A DNA stretch of 18,093 bases from Phycisphaerae bacterium (GTDB taxonomy: Bacteria; Planctomycetota; Phycisphaerae; Phycisphaerales; Phycisphaeraceae), in the NCBI GenBank assembly GCA_002688155.1, contig NZCH01000076.1, positions 1 through 18,093 of the forward strand. The letters are read 5' to 3'. Positions within the stretch are counted from its first letter, which is position 1. Each line of letters starts with the position of its first letter. Under the pieces are notes generated by a model. That model was not told where the DNA came from, ran no database searches, and was given only the letters and a program-made list of their open reading frames with translations. The position numbers were made by a program, and so were the translations under genes. This document shows, piece after piece, positions 9,484-17,252 of the stretch.

Positions 9484-9627
9484 GTGTACGGCGCCTGTGG
9501 TGCAGGGGTCACCGGCGTCACTTCCGTCGGTGAATTGCAAGCCATGGGCGAAGTCGCCACGCCGCAACCGGAAGTACGCGAAACACTCGCGGGGCAGATC
9601 GAGGCGGCACTAAAGGGCGACGCGTAA
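9484..9627 (+). CDS. Short unexplained ORF after larC
   Basis: A 47-residue frame from GTG 9484 to TAA 9625 starts five bases after the larC stop. The end reads GELQAMGEVATPQPEVRETL and then AALKGDA, with codon choice like the neighbouring genes. I do not recognise a family, and there is no Shine-Dalgarno sequence. It could be a tiny gene of the lar transcript or the last part of a gene truncated by deletion; it is in a different frame from larC, so it is not a larC extension. Confidence 0.3.
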   Translation: MYGACGAGVTGVTSVGELQAMGEVATPQPEVRETLAGQIEAALKGDA

Positions 9628-9669
9628 AAACGTGTTTTACCATCGTGTCGTGATGTTGCTCGCGCCTGT

Positions 9670-10152
9670 TCAATCATTCTTGCGCTTCGCAGGCACATCC
9701 TCGATCACGATCTCGTGCGGAAAGATTTCCGTGACGTCAACGGTATCGGTCGTGAACAGGCCCTCCGCCGGGTGCATCCCAAAATGCGTGGTGTTCTTCG
9801 GACCAGCGGCAAGCGACAGGATGCCGACGTTGTGTACGATGCAAGCAGAGCGCACGTAGATCTCGAACGCGACATCGGCAGGCCCTATGGCCCTCGGGTC
9901 CATCATGTCGATCCAATTTCCACCACTAGATGGCTTGCCCCGGGCCGATTCGTTCCCAGCATATGCACCGATAGATTCATCGGTTTCGCCGGTAGCACTC
10001 AATGTCACGCCCGGCTGGTTTGCGGGCAGGGCCTTAATGGTCATTCGTTGCTGGATCCTGTGATCCGTAACCAGTGGCCCCTGTGCATCCTGGCTCGTGT
10101 CAATGTCGATCAACATGGTGCATGACCCATGCACCGTGTCGGACCGCAACAT
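9670..10152 (-). CDS. Hypothetical protein of unknown function
   Basis: Up to 160 residues from ATG 10152, or 148 from ATG 10116. Neither start has a clear Shine-Dalgarno sequence. The protein is acidic to neutral with beta-like stretches (VAFEIYVRSACIVHNVGIL, DVTEIFPHEIVIEDVP) and no visible signal peptide or membrane segment. I do not recognise a family. It begins 41 bases after the stop of the mscS-like gene on the same strand and may share its transcript. A perfect 8-bp inverted repeat lies between the two candidate starts. It may be a soluble domain or the C-terminal remainder of a longer secreted protein. Confidence 0.55.
   Translation of the reverse strand: MLRSDTVHGSCTMLIDIDTSQDAQGPLVTDHRIQQRMTIKALPANQPGVTLSATGETDESIGAYAGNESARGKPSSGGNWIDMMDPRAIGPADVAFEIYVRSACIVHNVGILSLAAGPKNTTHFGMHPAEGLFTTDTVDVTEIFPHEIVIEDVPAKRKND
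10117..10135. repeat. Perfect inverted repeat GGTGCATG-ACC-CATGCACC
   Basis: Eight-base arms with a three-base centre sit directly upstream of the minus-strand ATG at 10116. It could be an operator or a translational hairpin if that ATG is the true start; if the ATG at 10152 is used, it lies inside the coding sequence. Confidence 0.5.
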
Positions 10153-10193
10153 ATTGCAACAACTTACTTAAGCGCACGTGGTGGCGGTGGCGC

Positions 10194-12101
10194 TTACGCA
10201 CCCGCCGTGCGGTCTTCGGTGTAATCCAGGCCGTCGCTTTCCTGTTTCACCGGATCGAGTTGGGTTGGACCTTCGGCGAAGACGACCGGGCCGGGCTTTT
10301 TAGATTGCCAGGTTTGTTCTTGTGTCACGGTGTGCGCGGCGCGGATGCCGTGGGTTTGGGCGCAGTGGTCGGCCGATTGGCCGGGGAGGGGGTGCTGGAT
10401 TTCGTGGTCTTTGTGCTGTTCGTTAAAGAGGTGCAGCGTGCGTGTCGGGAAGGCGAAGCTGATGCCGAGCTGGTCGGCCAGGCGAACGATATCGATGAAC
10501 AGACGTTCGCGTTCGCGCAATTCTATCGACCAGTCGTCGACCTCGAAGAACACGTACACAAGGATGTTCAGCGAGCTGTCGGCAAAGTCGTTGAGATAGA
10601 CCTGGAAGTAGTCCTTGCGCGTCAGCGGATGCGTGCGGACCAGTTCTCGGATGCCTTCGGTGAACGCGATGAGCTGGTCGGGCGTGGTGTCGTACTGGAC
10701 GCCGATGTAGGTTTTCCAACGCCTGTACTTTCGCCGGCCGTAGTTGTCGACGACGGCGCGGACCAGATTGGCATTGGGCACGGTGACCTGCGAGTTGTAG
10801 AAGGTGCGGATGCGCGTCGAGCGAAAGCCGACTTCTTCGACGATGCCTTCCGTATCGCCGACGACGATCCAGTCGCCCACGTCGAACGGACGGTCCAGCA
10901 GCACGGCAATCGAGCCAAAGAAGTTTTCGACCGTGTCCTTGGCTGCAAAAGCGAACGCGACGCCGCCCAGGCCCAGCGACGCGACGAGTGGCCAGATGTT
11001 CAGGTCCAGAGCCTGGGCGCCGTACACGAATGACATGACCACAACAAAGATCTTGACGGTCTTTCGCAGAAGCGGCACGAGCACGTCATCGATCTTGGTC
11101 GCGGTATTCCTGGCCTTCTCGGCAAAAACTTCGCCTGTCAGATCAGTGATGCGAAGCAGCGAAAACATGGCGGCGAGAATCGCGAACACCTTCACCGCGC
11201 CGACCAGTATTTTTTCCGGCGTGCCCGTGAGGCTTAAGAATTGAATGAGAAACAGCCAGACCAACGCGGCGACGAACAGGCTGAACGTGCGCACGGTGCG
11301 CGTGACGGTGGGTTTCTCGACGGTCACGCCGCGGCGATGGATCACGCGCGTCGTGGCCATACCCAGCGGCAGGTGGATCGCGTACTCCACGGCCACGCCG
11401 ATCAGAATGATCAGCAGCAGCGCGATCCACTGCCAGGCTTTGAGCCCAAACCATATCTGCTCGACGATGGTGGAGGGCAGATAACGTTCGATCCAGTCGG
11501 CGTGCGTTATGAACTTCGTACCGGCGACCTCGGGCAAGGGCTCCATTTGCTCATAGAGCGCATTAATGCCGGCGGCAGTACCGGCGTCGAACCTCCACCT
11601 GCCATCGGAGGTTCTGTCGAAAACGATCTTGCTGACCGGGTCGGCACCCAAATCGTCAATCACCTTCTGGTGCAATTTATTGTCGCGCCGATTGGGAAAG
11701 TATTGGAACCGCGTCTGGTCCGCGTTTGTAATCTTTTCCGCGTCCGGCAAAGCCGCGAGGTCCACCAACTCGATGCGGTTGATGATCTTGTACAGCCGTT
11801 TGGCCAGCGTCTCGCGGTCGTCCCCGGAAGGGACGCGGGAAAAGTCCAGGCACGGAATCGCCTTGTCCAGATCGCCCTGCCTGCCTTGCTCAGGGTTCAT
11901 CGCGGACAGGAACGTCCGCATGGTCGATCGCGGACTGTCGAACTCGGCGGGGACGGGCCTGGGCGGGTCACCGACGGTGGCGACGATGGTTTTAGCAACC
12001 TCTTGGGGCGCGTCGGATTGGGCAAGCGCACGGGCCGGCCAAAGTGGCGCAACGGCTACGATGAATAGACAGGCACCTGTCCAGCGGTGTTCAGTGGTCA
12101 C
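10194..12101 (-). CDS. MscS-family mechanosensitive ion channel with periplasmic N-terminal domain
   Basis: 635 residues from GTG 12101; ribosome site weak. Residues 1-28 form a signal peptide ending ARALAQ. Residues 30-215 are a polar, probably periplasmic region. Membrane segments lie near 222-242, 272-290, 297-316 and 345-362, followed by the pore-lining helix at about 366-390 (VASLGLGGVAFAFAAKDTVENFFGSI in two overlapping parts of the family signature). The beta domain follows with DRPFDVGDWIVVGDTEGIVE, VGFRSTRIRT and the VPNANL strand, then the mixed cytoplasmic domain up to about 560. The tail is polar, with several histidines, and has no family match I know. Such channels open under membrane tension to release solutes after hypo-osmotic shock. 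The large size and extra helices resemble the bigger MscS paralogues rather than E. coli MscS (286 residues). Confidence 0.92.
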   Translation of the reverse strand: MTTEHRWTGACLFIVAVAPLWPARALAQSDAPQEVAKTIVATVGDPPRPVPAEFDSPRSTMRTFLSAMNPEQGRQGDLDKAIPCLDFSRVPSGDDRETLAKRLYKIINRIELVDLAALPDAEKITNADQTRFQYFPNRRDNKLHQKVIDDLGADPVSKIVFDRTSDGRWRFDAGTAAGINALYEQMEPLPEVAGTKFITHADWIERYLPSTIVEQIWFGLKAWQWIALLLIILIGVAVEYAIHLPLGMATTRVIHRRGVTVEKPTVTRTVRTFSLFVAALVWLFLIQFLSLTGTPEKILVGAVKVFAILAAMFSLLRITDLTGEVFAEKARNTATKIDDVLVPLLRKTVKIFVVVMSFVYGAQALDLNIWPLVASLGLGGVAFAFAAKDTVENFFGSIAVLLDRPFDVGDWIVVGDTEGIVEEVGFRSTRIRTFYNSQVTVPNANLVRAVVDNYGRRKYRRWKTYIGVQYDTTPDQLIAFTEGIRELVRTHPLTRKDYFQVYLNDFADSSLNILVYVFFEVDDWSIELRERERLFIDIVRLADQLGISFAFPTRTLHLFNEQHKDHEIQHPLPGQSADHCAQTHGIRAAHTVTQEQTWQSKKPGPVVFAEGPTQLDPVKQESDGLDYTEDRTAGA

Positions 12102-12192
12102 GGCCGACCATGGTACCGCAATTCAGATGCATTGCGGGTGCCGTGCGACGCGGAATCGTCGTCGAGAAGCAAGTTTGTCACCGCCGTCACCG

Positions 12193-12516
12193 TCATCCGC
12201 GATGGATCACACGGACGTTGACGCGGCCAGCGTCAGCGGAGGATTGTGATTGCGGGTACGCGTGGCGGCCGTCAGCGCCTGTCAGGCGGCGCCACAACAG
12301 CCTCAGATGCCATGCGCCCCACACGATGATACTGAGCAGGCCGAAGACCACGAGCCCCACTGCGACCGCTGCGATCGTCAGAGCCACTACAGGCACCACA
12401 ATCACGAACATCGCCGCAATGACCGCCGTCTTGACGGCCCACGACGGCGCCCGGTCGACCCTTTGATACCACGGCCCAAACCGAGGGTGCTGTTTCACGT
12501 AAACGCGCCAGTTCAT
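12193..12516 (-). CDS. Small membrane protein of unknown function
   Basis: 107 residues from ATG 12516 (MNWRVYVKQHPRFGPWYQRV); upstream in-frame codons to 12639 look non-coding. A basic, aromatic N-terminal segment is followed by one long or two short hydrophobic helices (about residues 30-70: AVKTAVIAAMFVIVV, then ALTIAAVAVGLVVFGLLSII), then WGAWHLRLLWRRL and a polar tail. I know no function. It lies about 90 bases upstream of the mscS-like gene on the same strand and is divergent from the HDOD gene, with about 120 bases between the two starts. No strong Shine-Dalgarno sequence is visible. Confidence 0.7.
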   Translation of the reverse strand: MNWRVYVKQHPRFGPWYQRVDRAPSWAVKTAVIAAMFVIVVPVVALTIAAVAVGLVVFGLLSIIVWGAWHLRLLWRRLTGADGRHAYPQSQSSADAGRVNVRVIHRG

Positions 12517-12637
12517 GCCCGAAGGATACGCCCGGTAAGCGGAGAAAACAAGCGTATGAGCCGCGTTAAGTGGGTTGCCTGCCGTGCCGATAGGAAAACC
12601 AGGGAGAAGGAATATCCAGGCAGGGAAGGCACACGCC

Positions 12638-13540
12638 ATGATTCAGACTGCGCCAACCGGTGTCGAGCCTACGTGCACGCAGGAGCAGGCACAGATCGTG
12701 CAAAGCGCGATCGGCGAGATCAGCCACATCGCCACGCTGCCGCAGATCACCATGAAGATCATCCACCTGGTGGAGGATCCCGATTCGACGGCTTATGATT
12801 TAAACAACGTCATCAGTAACGATGCGGCACTGGGCGCGCGGATCCTGAAGGTGGTCAACAGCACGTTCTACGGCCTGCCGGGGCAGATCGGATCGATCGA
12901 TCGCGCCATTGTGCTTCTGGGTTTGAACGCGGTGAAGAACATCGCGATCGCCGTGAGTTTGGCGAAGCTGTTTCGAGGCGGTCAGATCGCACCAACGTTT
13001 AACGTGAGCGACCTGTGGACGCATTCAGTCGCCGTGGCGGCCGGGACAAGGCTGCTGGCGAAGAAGGTTGGCCTGGGCATGCCCGACGAGGCGTTCCTGG
13101 CCGGCCTGATTCATGACCTGGGCATCATTGCCGAGATTCAGGCGCGGCGGTCCAAATTCGTCGAAGTAATCGAGATCCTGGAAGCCGATCCGGCCTTGTT
13201 ATTCCGAGAGGCGGAGAACCAGGTGCTAGGTGCCTGCCACGAGCAATTTGGCGCGGGACTCTGCAAGTCGTGGAAGTTCCCGACGGGCCTGACGTTCGTC
13301 ACGGGCTTCCATCACCGGCCGCTGGATCTGGCACCGGCCAACCGCGGGCTGACATGCCTGGTGCACGTCGCGGACGTGCTGGCGGCCCAGTGCGAGCAAG
13401 GATACACGGACACGGTCGAGTGCCTGGCACCGGCCAGTGAAGTGCTAAGCGAACTGAACCTGACACAGCAGCAGTTGGACGAAGTGACAAAGCAGCTGCC
13501 CGAAGCGCTCGACGAAGCGACCACGCTGCTGGGAAGCTGA
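12638..13540 (+). CDS. HDOD-domain signalling protein
   Basis: 300 residues from ATG 12638, chosen for GGGAAGG eight bases upstream. The HDOD domain spans roughly residues 25-225: LPQITMKIIHLVEDPDS, then DAALGARILKVVNSTFYGLP, IDRAIVLLGLNAVKNIA, DLWTHSVAVAAGTRLLA, and AFLAGLIHDLGIIAE with His159-Asp160. HDOD proteins are HD-GYP relatives that mostly lack phosphohydrolase activity and act as regulatory or scaffolding modules in bacterial signalling. The later part (residues 226-300) is helical and has no attached receiver, GGDEF or kinase domain, so this is a stand-alone HDOD protein. Its target cannot be inferred from the neighbours. Confidence 0.9.
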   Translation: MIQTAPTGVEPTCTQEQAQIVQSAIGEISHIATLPQITMKIIHLVEDPDSTAYDLNNVISNDAALGARILKVVNSTFYGLPGQIGSIDRAIVLLGLNAVKNIAIAVSLAKLFRGGQIAPTFNVSDLWTHSVAVAAGTRLLAKKVGLGMPDEAFLAGLIHDLGIIAEIQARRSKFVEVIEILEADPALLFREAENQVLGACHEQFGAGLCKSWKFPTGLTFVTGFHHRPLDLAPANRGLTCLVHVADVLAAQCEQGYTDTVECLAPASEVLSELNLTQQQLDEVTKQLPEALDEATTLLGS

Positions 13541-13699
13541 TGGGATTGCTCTTGCTCGTGTGGGAGAGTTTGCCCGAAAGGGCACAGGGTCCGGGGACTT
13601 AACCCCCCTGGCCCCACGTGCGGCACACACCGCACACTTAACTTTGGCGTCTCTCTTTTCCCTCCGGGCGACGGTTCGTAAGAATCGTCGCCTTTTTTT
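13541..13699 (+). ncRNA. Candidate structured RNA or folded 3' UTR after the HDOD gene
   Basis: Four hairpins are packed between the HDOD stop and a strong terminator. They are TGCCC-GAAA-GGGCA (13571-13584, a GNRA tetraloop); CAGGG (13585-13589) pairing with CCCTG (13606-13610) around an inner GGG/CCC; GTGCGG-cacaca-CCGCAC (13618-13635); and the terminator. GAGAG near 13564-13568 can pair with CTCTC near 13651-13655, closing the first three into a multibranch. ACTTAAC occurs twice (13598-13604 and 13636-13642) in single-stranded parts. I match it to no known RNA family. A simple 3' UTR is the alternative; no internal promoter was found. Confidence 0.35.
13667..13699 (+). terminator. Intrinsic terminator for the HDOD gene
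   Basis: An 11-bp stem (13667-13677 with 13682-13692, one G-U pair), GTAA loop and seven T residues (13693-13699). Confidence 0.93.
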
Positions 13700-13737
13700 G
13701 TTGCGCGACGTTGCAACCACGATTGGGTTTGTCCCAC

Positions 13738-13769
13738 AAAAAAACCGGCCGCCCGTGTGGGCGGCCGGT
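13738..13769 (-). terminator. Intrinsic terminator for the pseudopilin gene
   Basis: A perfect 11-bp GC-rich stem, ACCGGCCGCCC (13744-13754) with its complement (13759-13769), and a 4-base loop. Read on the minus strand it is followed by a run of seven T (13744 to 13738). It lies about 40 bases beyond the pseudopilin stop and faces the HDOD terminator. Confidence 0.93.
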
Positions 13770-13807
13770 CTGAACTTCATTTTCAGTCCGCGATGTTGAT
13801 CAGATGA

Positions 13808-14479
13808 TCAATCATCAGGATTTTCCATAACGGCATCGCCGACGGCACTGGATGTGCCCGTGAAGATGTCGTCTTGGCTGGTCGACTCCCCGCCGATCTT
13901 TGTGACAAGCATCGAACCGGTATTTCCTGCATTGTCCTCTTCGAATCCAGCGTGCGCATCGCCCCAGGCGACGGAACCTTCCCAGCGGTTACCGTTCCAC
14001 ACGCTTGCATCCGTTCCGGTGTCCTTCTGACGATCGGCGATAATCGGCGCCGAGGCGTTGGTGTTGTTCTTGTACTCCTGGCTGTCATGTTTGAGGCCGG
14101 CGTACGAGACTTCACACACAGTGCCGTCCATCGTGGTGCAGCTGTCCAAGGTCTGGTCGTTGTCTGGTTTCACGCCGTTGTCGCGTGGATTCAGCAGCAG
14201 TTTTGGATCCAGATCCTGTTGGTCGACGAGTTCCTGAAGCCGTACTTCCCACGTGTCGTTCGTCGTTTGGCCGACGCCACTTCTTGGAAAGTCTTCGTTG
14301 TGACTGTCCGCGTACAGGATCGCGTTCTTGGTGATACCGGACACATTGGTGTTGTTCTTGAGCTTGTTAGCGGTCAATCTCGCAGCGCCCAGTGCCGGCA
14401 GGAGGATGCCGACCAGCAGAGCGATAATGGAGATTACTACCAGCAACTCAATTAGGGTGAAGCCTTTGCTTCGAGTCAT
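13808..14479 (-). CDS. Type II secretion/type IV pilin-like pseudopilin (prepilin N-terminal cleavage motif)
   Basis: 223 residues from ATG 14479 with AAGGAG (14487-14492) seven bases upstream. The N-terminus is a class III signal: KG then FTLIELLVVISIIALLVGIL, with cleavage expected after Gly6 and the conserved Glu11 at mature position 5. The hydrophobic helix both anchors the protein and packs into a pilus or pseudopilus. LPALGAAR after the helix is typical of the many Planctomycetes G-type pseudopilins. The globular part has Cys residues in LDSCTTMDGTVCEVSYAGL that may form a disulfide and a late VAWGDAHAGFEED segment, like the DGHVE-type end of such planctomycete proteins. No secretion-machinery genes are next to it, so it is an orphan; it appears monocistronic with its own terminator. 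Confidence 0.9.
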   Translation of the reverse strand: MTRSKGFTLIELLVVISIIALLVGILLPALGAARLTANKLKNNTNVSGITKNAILYADSHNEDFPRSGVGQTTNDTWEVRLQELVDQQDLDPKLLLNPRDNGVKPDNDQTLDSCTTMDGTVCEVSYAGLKHDSQEYKNNTNASAPIIADRQKDTGTDASVWNGNRWEGSVAWGDAHAGFEEDNAGNTGSMLVTKIGGESTSQDDIFTGTSSAVGDAVMENPDD

Positions 14480-14498
14480 AAGGCAGCTCCTTGTGATG

Positions 14499-14515
14499 GT
14501 GTGAATATTTCACAC
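14499..14515. promoter_or_regulatory. 17-bp palindrome upstream of the pseudopilin gene
   Basis: GTGTGAA-TAT-TTCACAC lies 20 bases upstream of the pseudopilin start codon. On the minus strand it overlaps a possible promoter: TTGAAA, 17 bases, then AAATAT. It contains TGTGA-N5-TCACA, one base shorter in the centre than the CRP-type TGTGA-N6-TCACA. A transcription-factor operator is likely; the factor is unknown. Confidence 0.55.
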
Positions 14516-15169
14516 GCAAACAAATAGTTTCAAGGCGGTGCATTGCGCGAAGCGAGTTCGTCGCGTGAGCCTAGAGCGGGCGACGGGCGTACATGCCCAA
14601 CGTCCGTTGCAGGAAGGATGGATAAGATACCGCTCCTTGCTCGTCTAACTCCAGCGCACCGTGCAATCCACGTATGCCTTGATTGTACGGGAACGAACCG
14701 CTCGCTCCCGACGTCGTCAAATCAGCACATTGTCACCTGTACATTGCGGCACAGGGTATGCCTGCGTTGACGTACGTCCATGCACGTCATTACCCGGATT
14801 TTGTGCTGGAGCCTGACGGGTCGGGATGATTGCCGGTGAGGTACCGGCCGGATGCAAGATAGCAGTTAATGTACTGGCGTCCCGTAGGCCCCACGTCCTC
14901 GCCGGATGCTACGGGAAACCCCCCCCCATTGCAAGTCAATCCTGATCATGTGCAAAAATTGATTGCACCGGGCCATGTGGTATGATCCTGCGGGTCCTTA
15001 GGCCGGGGCGAGTTTAAGTTCTTCAGGGCCAGTGCAACCTCATTGAAATTGATGTAATATCATGTAATGAATTGGTTTACGGGTATCCTTCCATCCGCAA
15101 AACCCGAGATCCGTCTCAACCCACGACGAATATCAACGCCCAGATCACCATCCTGACTCCAAACCACTG
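14516..15169. other. Gene-poor region with palindromes and a C9 tract
   Basis: No convincing gene is present. Visible elements are the palindrome GACGTACGTC (14769-14778), hairpin GCCGG-N7-CCGGC (14832-14848), direct repeats of GCCGGATGC (14847-14855 and 14901-14909), inverted repeat TCCCGTAG (14880-14887) with CTACGGGA (14909-14916), and nine consecutive C (14919-14927). The right part carries the promoter for the membrane-protein gene and a leader of about 175 bases. Confidence 0.5.
14959..14986 (+). promoter_or_regulatory. Promoter with extended -10 for the membrane-protein gene
   Basis: TTGATT (14959-14964), a 16-base spacer and TATGAT (14981-14986), with TG one base before the -10 box. 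Transcription would start near 14993, leaving a leader of about 175 bases before the ATG at 15170. Confidence 0.45.
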
Positions 15170-16066
15170 ATGTTGCCTTCCCTTCGACATCGCCTGATCA
15201 TCACGGCCGCCGCCATCGCTGGTGCGATGATCTGGCTGCTGGTGCGCGAGTCGCTGATGTCCGCTGATGGCGGGACGGGGCTGTCGCTTTTTTCCGCGCG
15301 CGTCGGGGCGGTCGCCGCCATGGGGATTATTCTTTGTGCCGGTATTCCCGTTTTGATGCTTGGGCTCGTAACGTCTACAACGGGCAACCCGCTGTCGGGA
15401 ATTTTCGCGGTGGCCGCGGGGTTGACGCTGCTCGCGTGGCGTGGCGGACCGATCGACGGGTGGATGCGAGGCCACGACCTGCCGGGCGGGTACCTGACGC
15501 TCATGGGCGAGGTCGTACTGTGGCATGTGGGTGTGATCAGTCTGCTGATCATCATTCAAGCGCTGCGCGAGCCGATGCACGCGCGTTTCCCCGCACTGGC
15601 GTTTAATGAGCATCTGGGCAAGGACGTGAAGGTGACTTGGCCGACGGCGGCGTCGCTGGCCGCCGCGGGCGCATGCGCGGTCGTCGGGGGCGGACTGGCA
15701 TGGACGTTCATCAAGTACAGCGCCAGCGGGCAGGTCGTCTGGTCGCTCATCATCGCCTTTACGATCGGAGCGATGGTCGCGCAGTCGATGTTCCCGCAGT
15801 CCAACCCGTTTGGCGTGCTGATCGGCCCCATGGTCGTGGCGCTGATCGCGTACGGCTGGGTGCTGATGCACTACAGCGGACACACACAGGTGCTGCGCGC
15901 TCACTACGAGGGCCAGTTACCCGGCATCGCGCTGGCGCTGCCGATTCACTACGCCTCGGCGGGGATCATCGGCTGTACGCTGGGCCTGGGCTGGGCGCAG
16001 ACAATCGACAGCGCGCCGCAACGCAACGCAGCCGCCAAGGCCGCGTCGGAGCCGGGTTCAACATGA
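15170..16066 (+). CDS. Polytopic membrane protein of unknown function
   Basis: 298 residues, most of them hydrophobic, with about eight predicted membrane helices (near 10-26, 46-68, 73-90, 110-131, 160-182, 190-208, 215-233 and 255-275) and short charged loops. No catalytic motif or transporter signature is recognisable; AFNEHLGKDVKV before helix five and FPQSNPFGVLIGP are the most distinctive polar segments. The start ATG lacks a Shine-Dalgarno sequence, so an internal start cannot be excluded, but the hydrophobic N-terminus fits. It stands alone between a regulatory region and a convergent oxidoreductase gene. It may be a lineage-specific planctomycete protein; I do not infer a function. 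Confidence 0.75.
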   Translation: MLPSLRHRLIITAAAIAGAMIWLLVRESLMSADGGTGLSLFSARVGAVAAMGIILCAGIPVLMLGLVTSTTGNPLSGIFAVAAGLTLLAWRGGPIDGWMRGHDLPGGYLTLMGEVVLWHVGVISLLIIIQALREPMHARFPALAFNEHLGKDVKVTWPTAASLAAAGACAVVGGGLAWTFIKYSASGQVVWSLIIAFTIGAMVAQSMFPQSNPFGVLIGPMVVALIAYGWVLMHYSGHTQVLRAHYEGQLPGIALALPIHYASAGIIGCTLGLGWAQTIDSAPQRNAAAKAASEPGST

Positions 16067-16108
16067 AGTACATGAAGAGCACGAAGGGTTGGTGATTGGA
16101 GCCGTCCG

Positions 16109-16150
16109 GTTCACCACACACATTCTTCATGACCGTCATGGTGAACTTTT
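16109..16150 (+). terminator. Possible weak terminator in the convergent gap
   Basis: GTTCACC (16109-16115) pairs with GGTGAAC (16140-16146), followed by TTTT. The loop is long (24 bases) and includes the near-palindrome CATGACCGTCATG, so folding is uncertain. It lies where the transcript of the membrane-protein gene should end. Confidence 0.3.
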
Positions 16151-16175
16151 GCAACACGGCTGATATCGAGCGGCG

Positions 16176-17252
16176 TCAACTCTCCGGCAGCGCTGCCGTG
16201 CGTTGCGCCAGAGCCTTGTTGGTCTTGTTCGACGCATCGAACGCCGGCGGCCTGCCGGTGATGTGGCGCACGATCTTGTCAATGTGCTGGTGGCAGTTCT
16301 CAATGAACAGGCGAAACTGCACCTGCGTGCCTGCCGCGGCCGTGCCCGCGACGTACAAGCCCGCGACATTGGTCTGCATCGTCTTCGTGTCATAACGCGG
16401 CGCGTGATTGTCGCCGTGCAGCTGCACACCAGCTGATTCCAGCAGTGAGCCGTCCATTTCATAGCCCGTTAAGAGCAGCACAAAATCCGCGTCGACTTGC
16501 ACACGATCGTCACCTGCGGCGGCCTGGCTGCTGGTTACAGGCGCCAGCGTGACAGCCGACTGCGTAATGCGTGTCGGAACCGTTTGCGGATAACACGCGA
16601 TCTGACCCGTCTTGATCAGCACCTCGATCTCGGGCGTCAGCCAGTACTTGACCGACTTGGTGTCGAACTGGTCCCGGCGATAGCTGATCGTCACGCGTGC
16701 GCCGGCGCGCTGGCATCGAATCGCCGCTTCGACCGCTGAGTTGCGCCCGCCGACGATCAGCAGGTTCTTGCGAAAATATTCGTGTGGCTCGACGAAGTAG
16801 TGCGAAACGTGCGGCAGCTCTTCGCCGGGGATGTTGAGCATGCGAGGCCGATGCATGTCGCCAATGGCGACGACGACATTATCGCACGCATACACGTGCT
16901 CATCGCCGGCATGCTTCGTGTGCAGCACGAAGCCGTCGCCCGCCGGCTCGATGCGCGCGACGCGTTCGTGCGTGCGCACGTGAAGATCGAAGTGCTCGAC
17001 GATGCCGCGCAGGTACGCCAGGTACTCTTCTCGTGTGGCTTTTTCCTGGTCAGCTGTGTGCAGTGGCATTGCACAGATCGCAATACGCTCAGGCGAAGAA
17101 AAAAACCGCACCTGCCGCGGGAACCAGTTGATCGTATGCCCGATCTGCCCCGCGTCGAAGTGCAGGTAATCGACGCCTGCGAGTTTGAGCGCGGCCGCCA
17201 GTTCGAGCCCGAGCGGCCCGGCACCGATGATCGCGATAGATGCGTGTGTCAT
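16176..17252 (-). CDS. YpdA/Bdr-like FAD-dependent pyridine nucleotide-disulfide oxidoreductase
   Basis: 358 residues from ATG 17252 (MTHASIAIIGAGPLGLELAA). GAGPLG (residues 10-15) is the FAD-binding Rossmann loop, and IVGGRNSAVEAA (about 166-177) the second, NADPH-binding loop. FPRQVRFFSSPERIAI and TREEYLAYLRGIVEHFDL match the YpdA family, as does the late GLYVAGTAAAGTQVQFR. YpdA (Bdr) reduces bacillithiol disulfide in Firmicutes. It has no CxxC redox pair, as in YpdA and unlike thioredoxin reductase. Many bacteria outside Firmicutes carry homologues whose thiol substrate is unproven, so I do not assign one. The start overlaps the upstream RCC1-like gene by four bases (ATGA). GGGG about eight bases upstream is a modest ribosome site. 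Confidence 0.85.
   Translation of the reverse strand: MTHASIAIIGAGPLGLELAAALKLAGVDYLHFDAGQIGHTINWFPRQVRFFSSPERIAICAMPLHTADQEKATREEYLAYLRGIVEHFDLHVRTHERVARIEPAGDGFVLHTKHAGDEHVYACDNVVVAIGDMHRPRMLNIPGEELPHVSHYFVEPHEYFRKNLLIVGGRNSAVEAAIRCQRAGARVTISYRRDQFDTKSVKYWLTPEIEVLIKTGQIACYPQTVPTRITQSAVTLAPVTSSQAAAGDDRVQVDADFVLLLTGYEMDGSLLESAGVQLHGDNHAPRYDTKTMQTNVAGLYVAGTAAAGTQVQFRLFIENCHQHIDKIVRHITGRPPAFDASNKTNKALAQRTAALPES

Noticed and set aside
8346..9698. Minus-strand open frame of 450 codons
   Set aside because: It lies opposite larC, whose family motifs are clear in the plus frame, and its translation shows no recognisable domain.
11241..12068. Plus-strand open frame of 275 codons
   Set aside because: It lies opposite the MscS-family gene, which has a signal peptide, membrane helices and the pore motif in its own frame.
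14543..14770. Plus-strand 75-codon frame in the gene-poor region
   Set aside because: No ribosome site, no motif and an irregular composition; it reads like chance.
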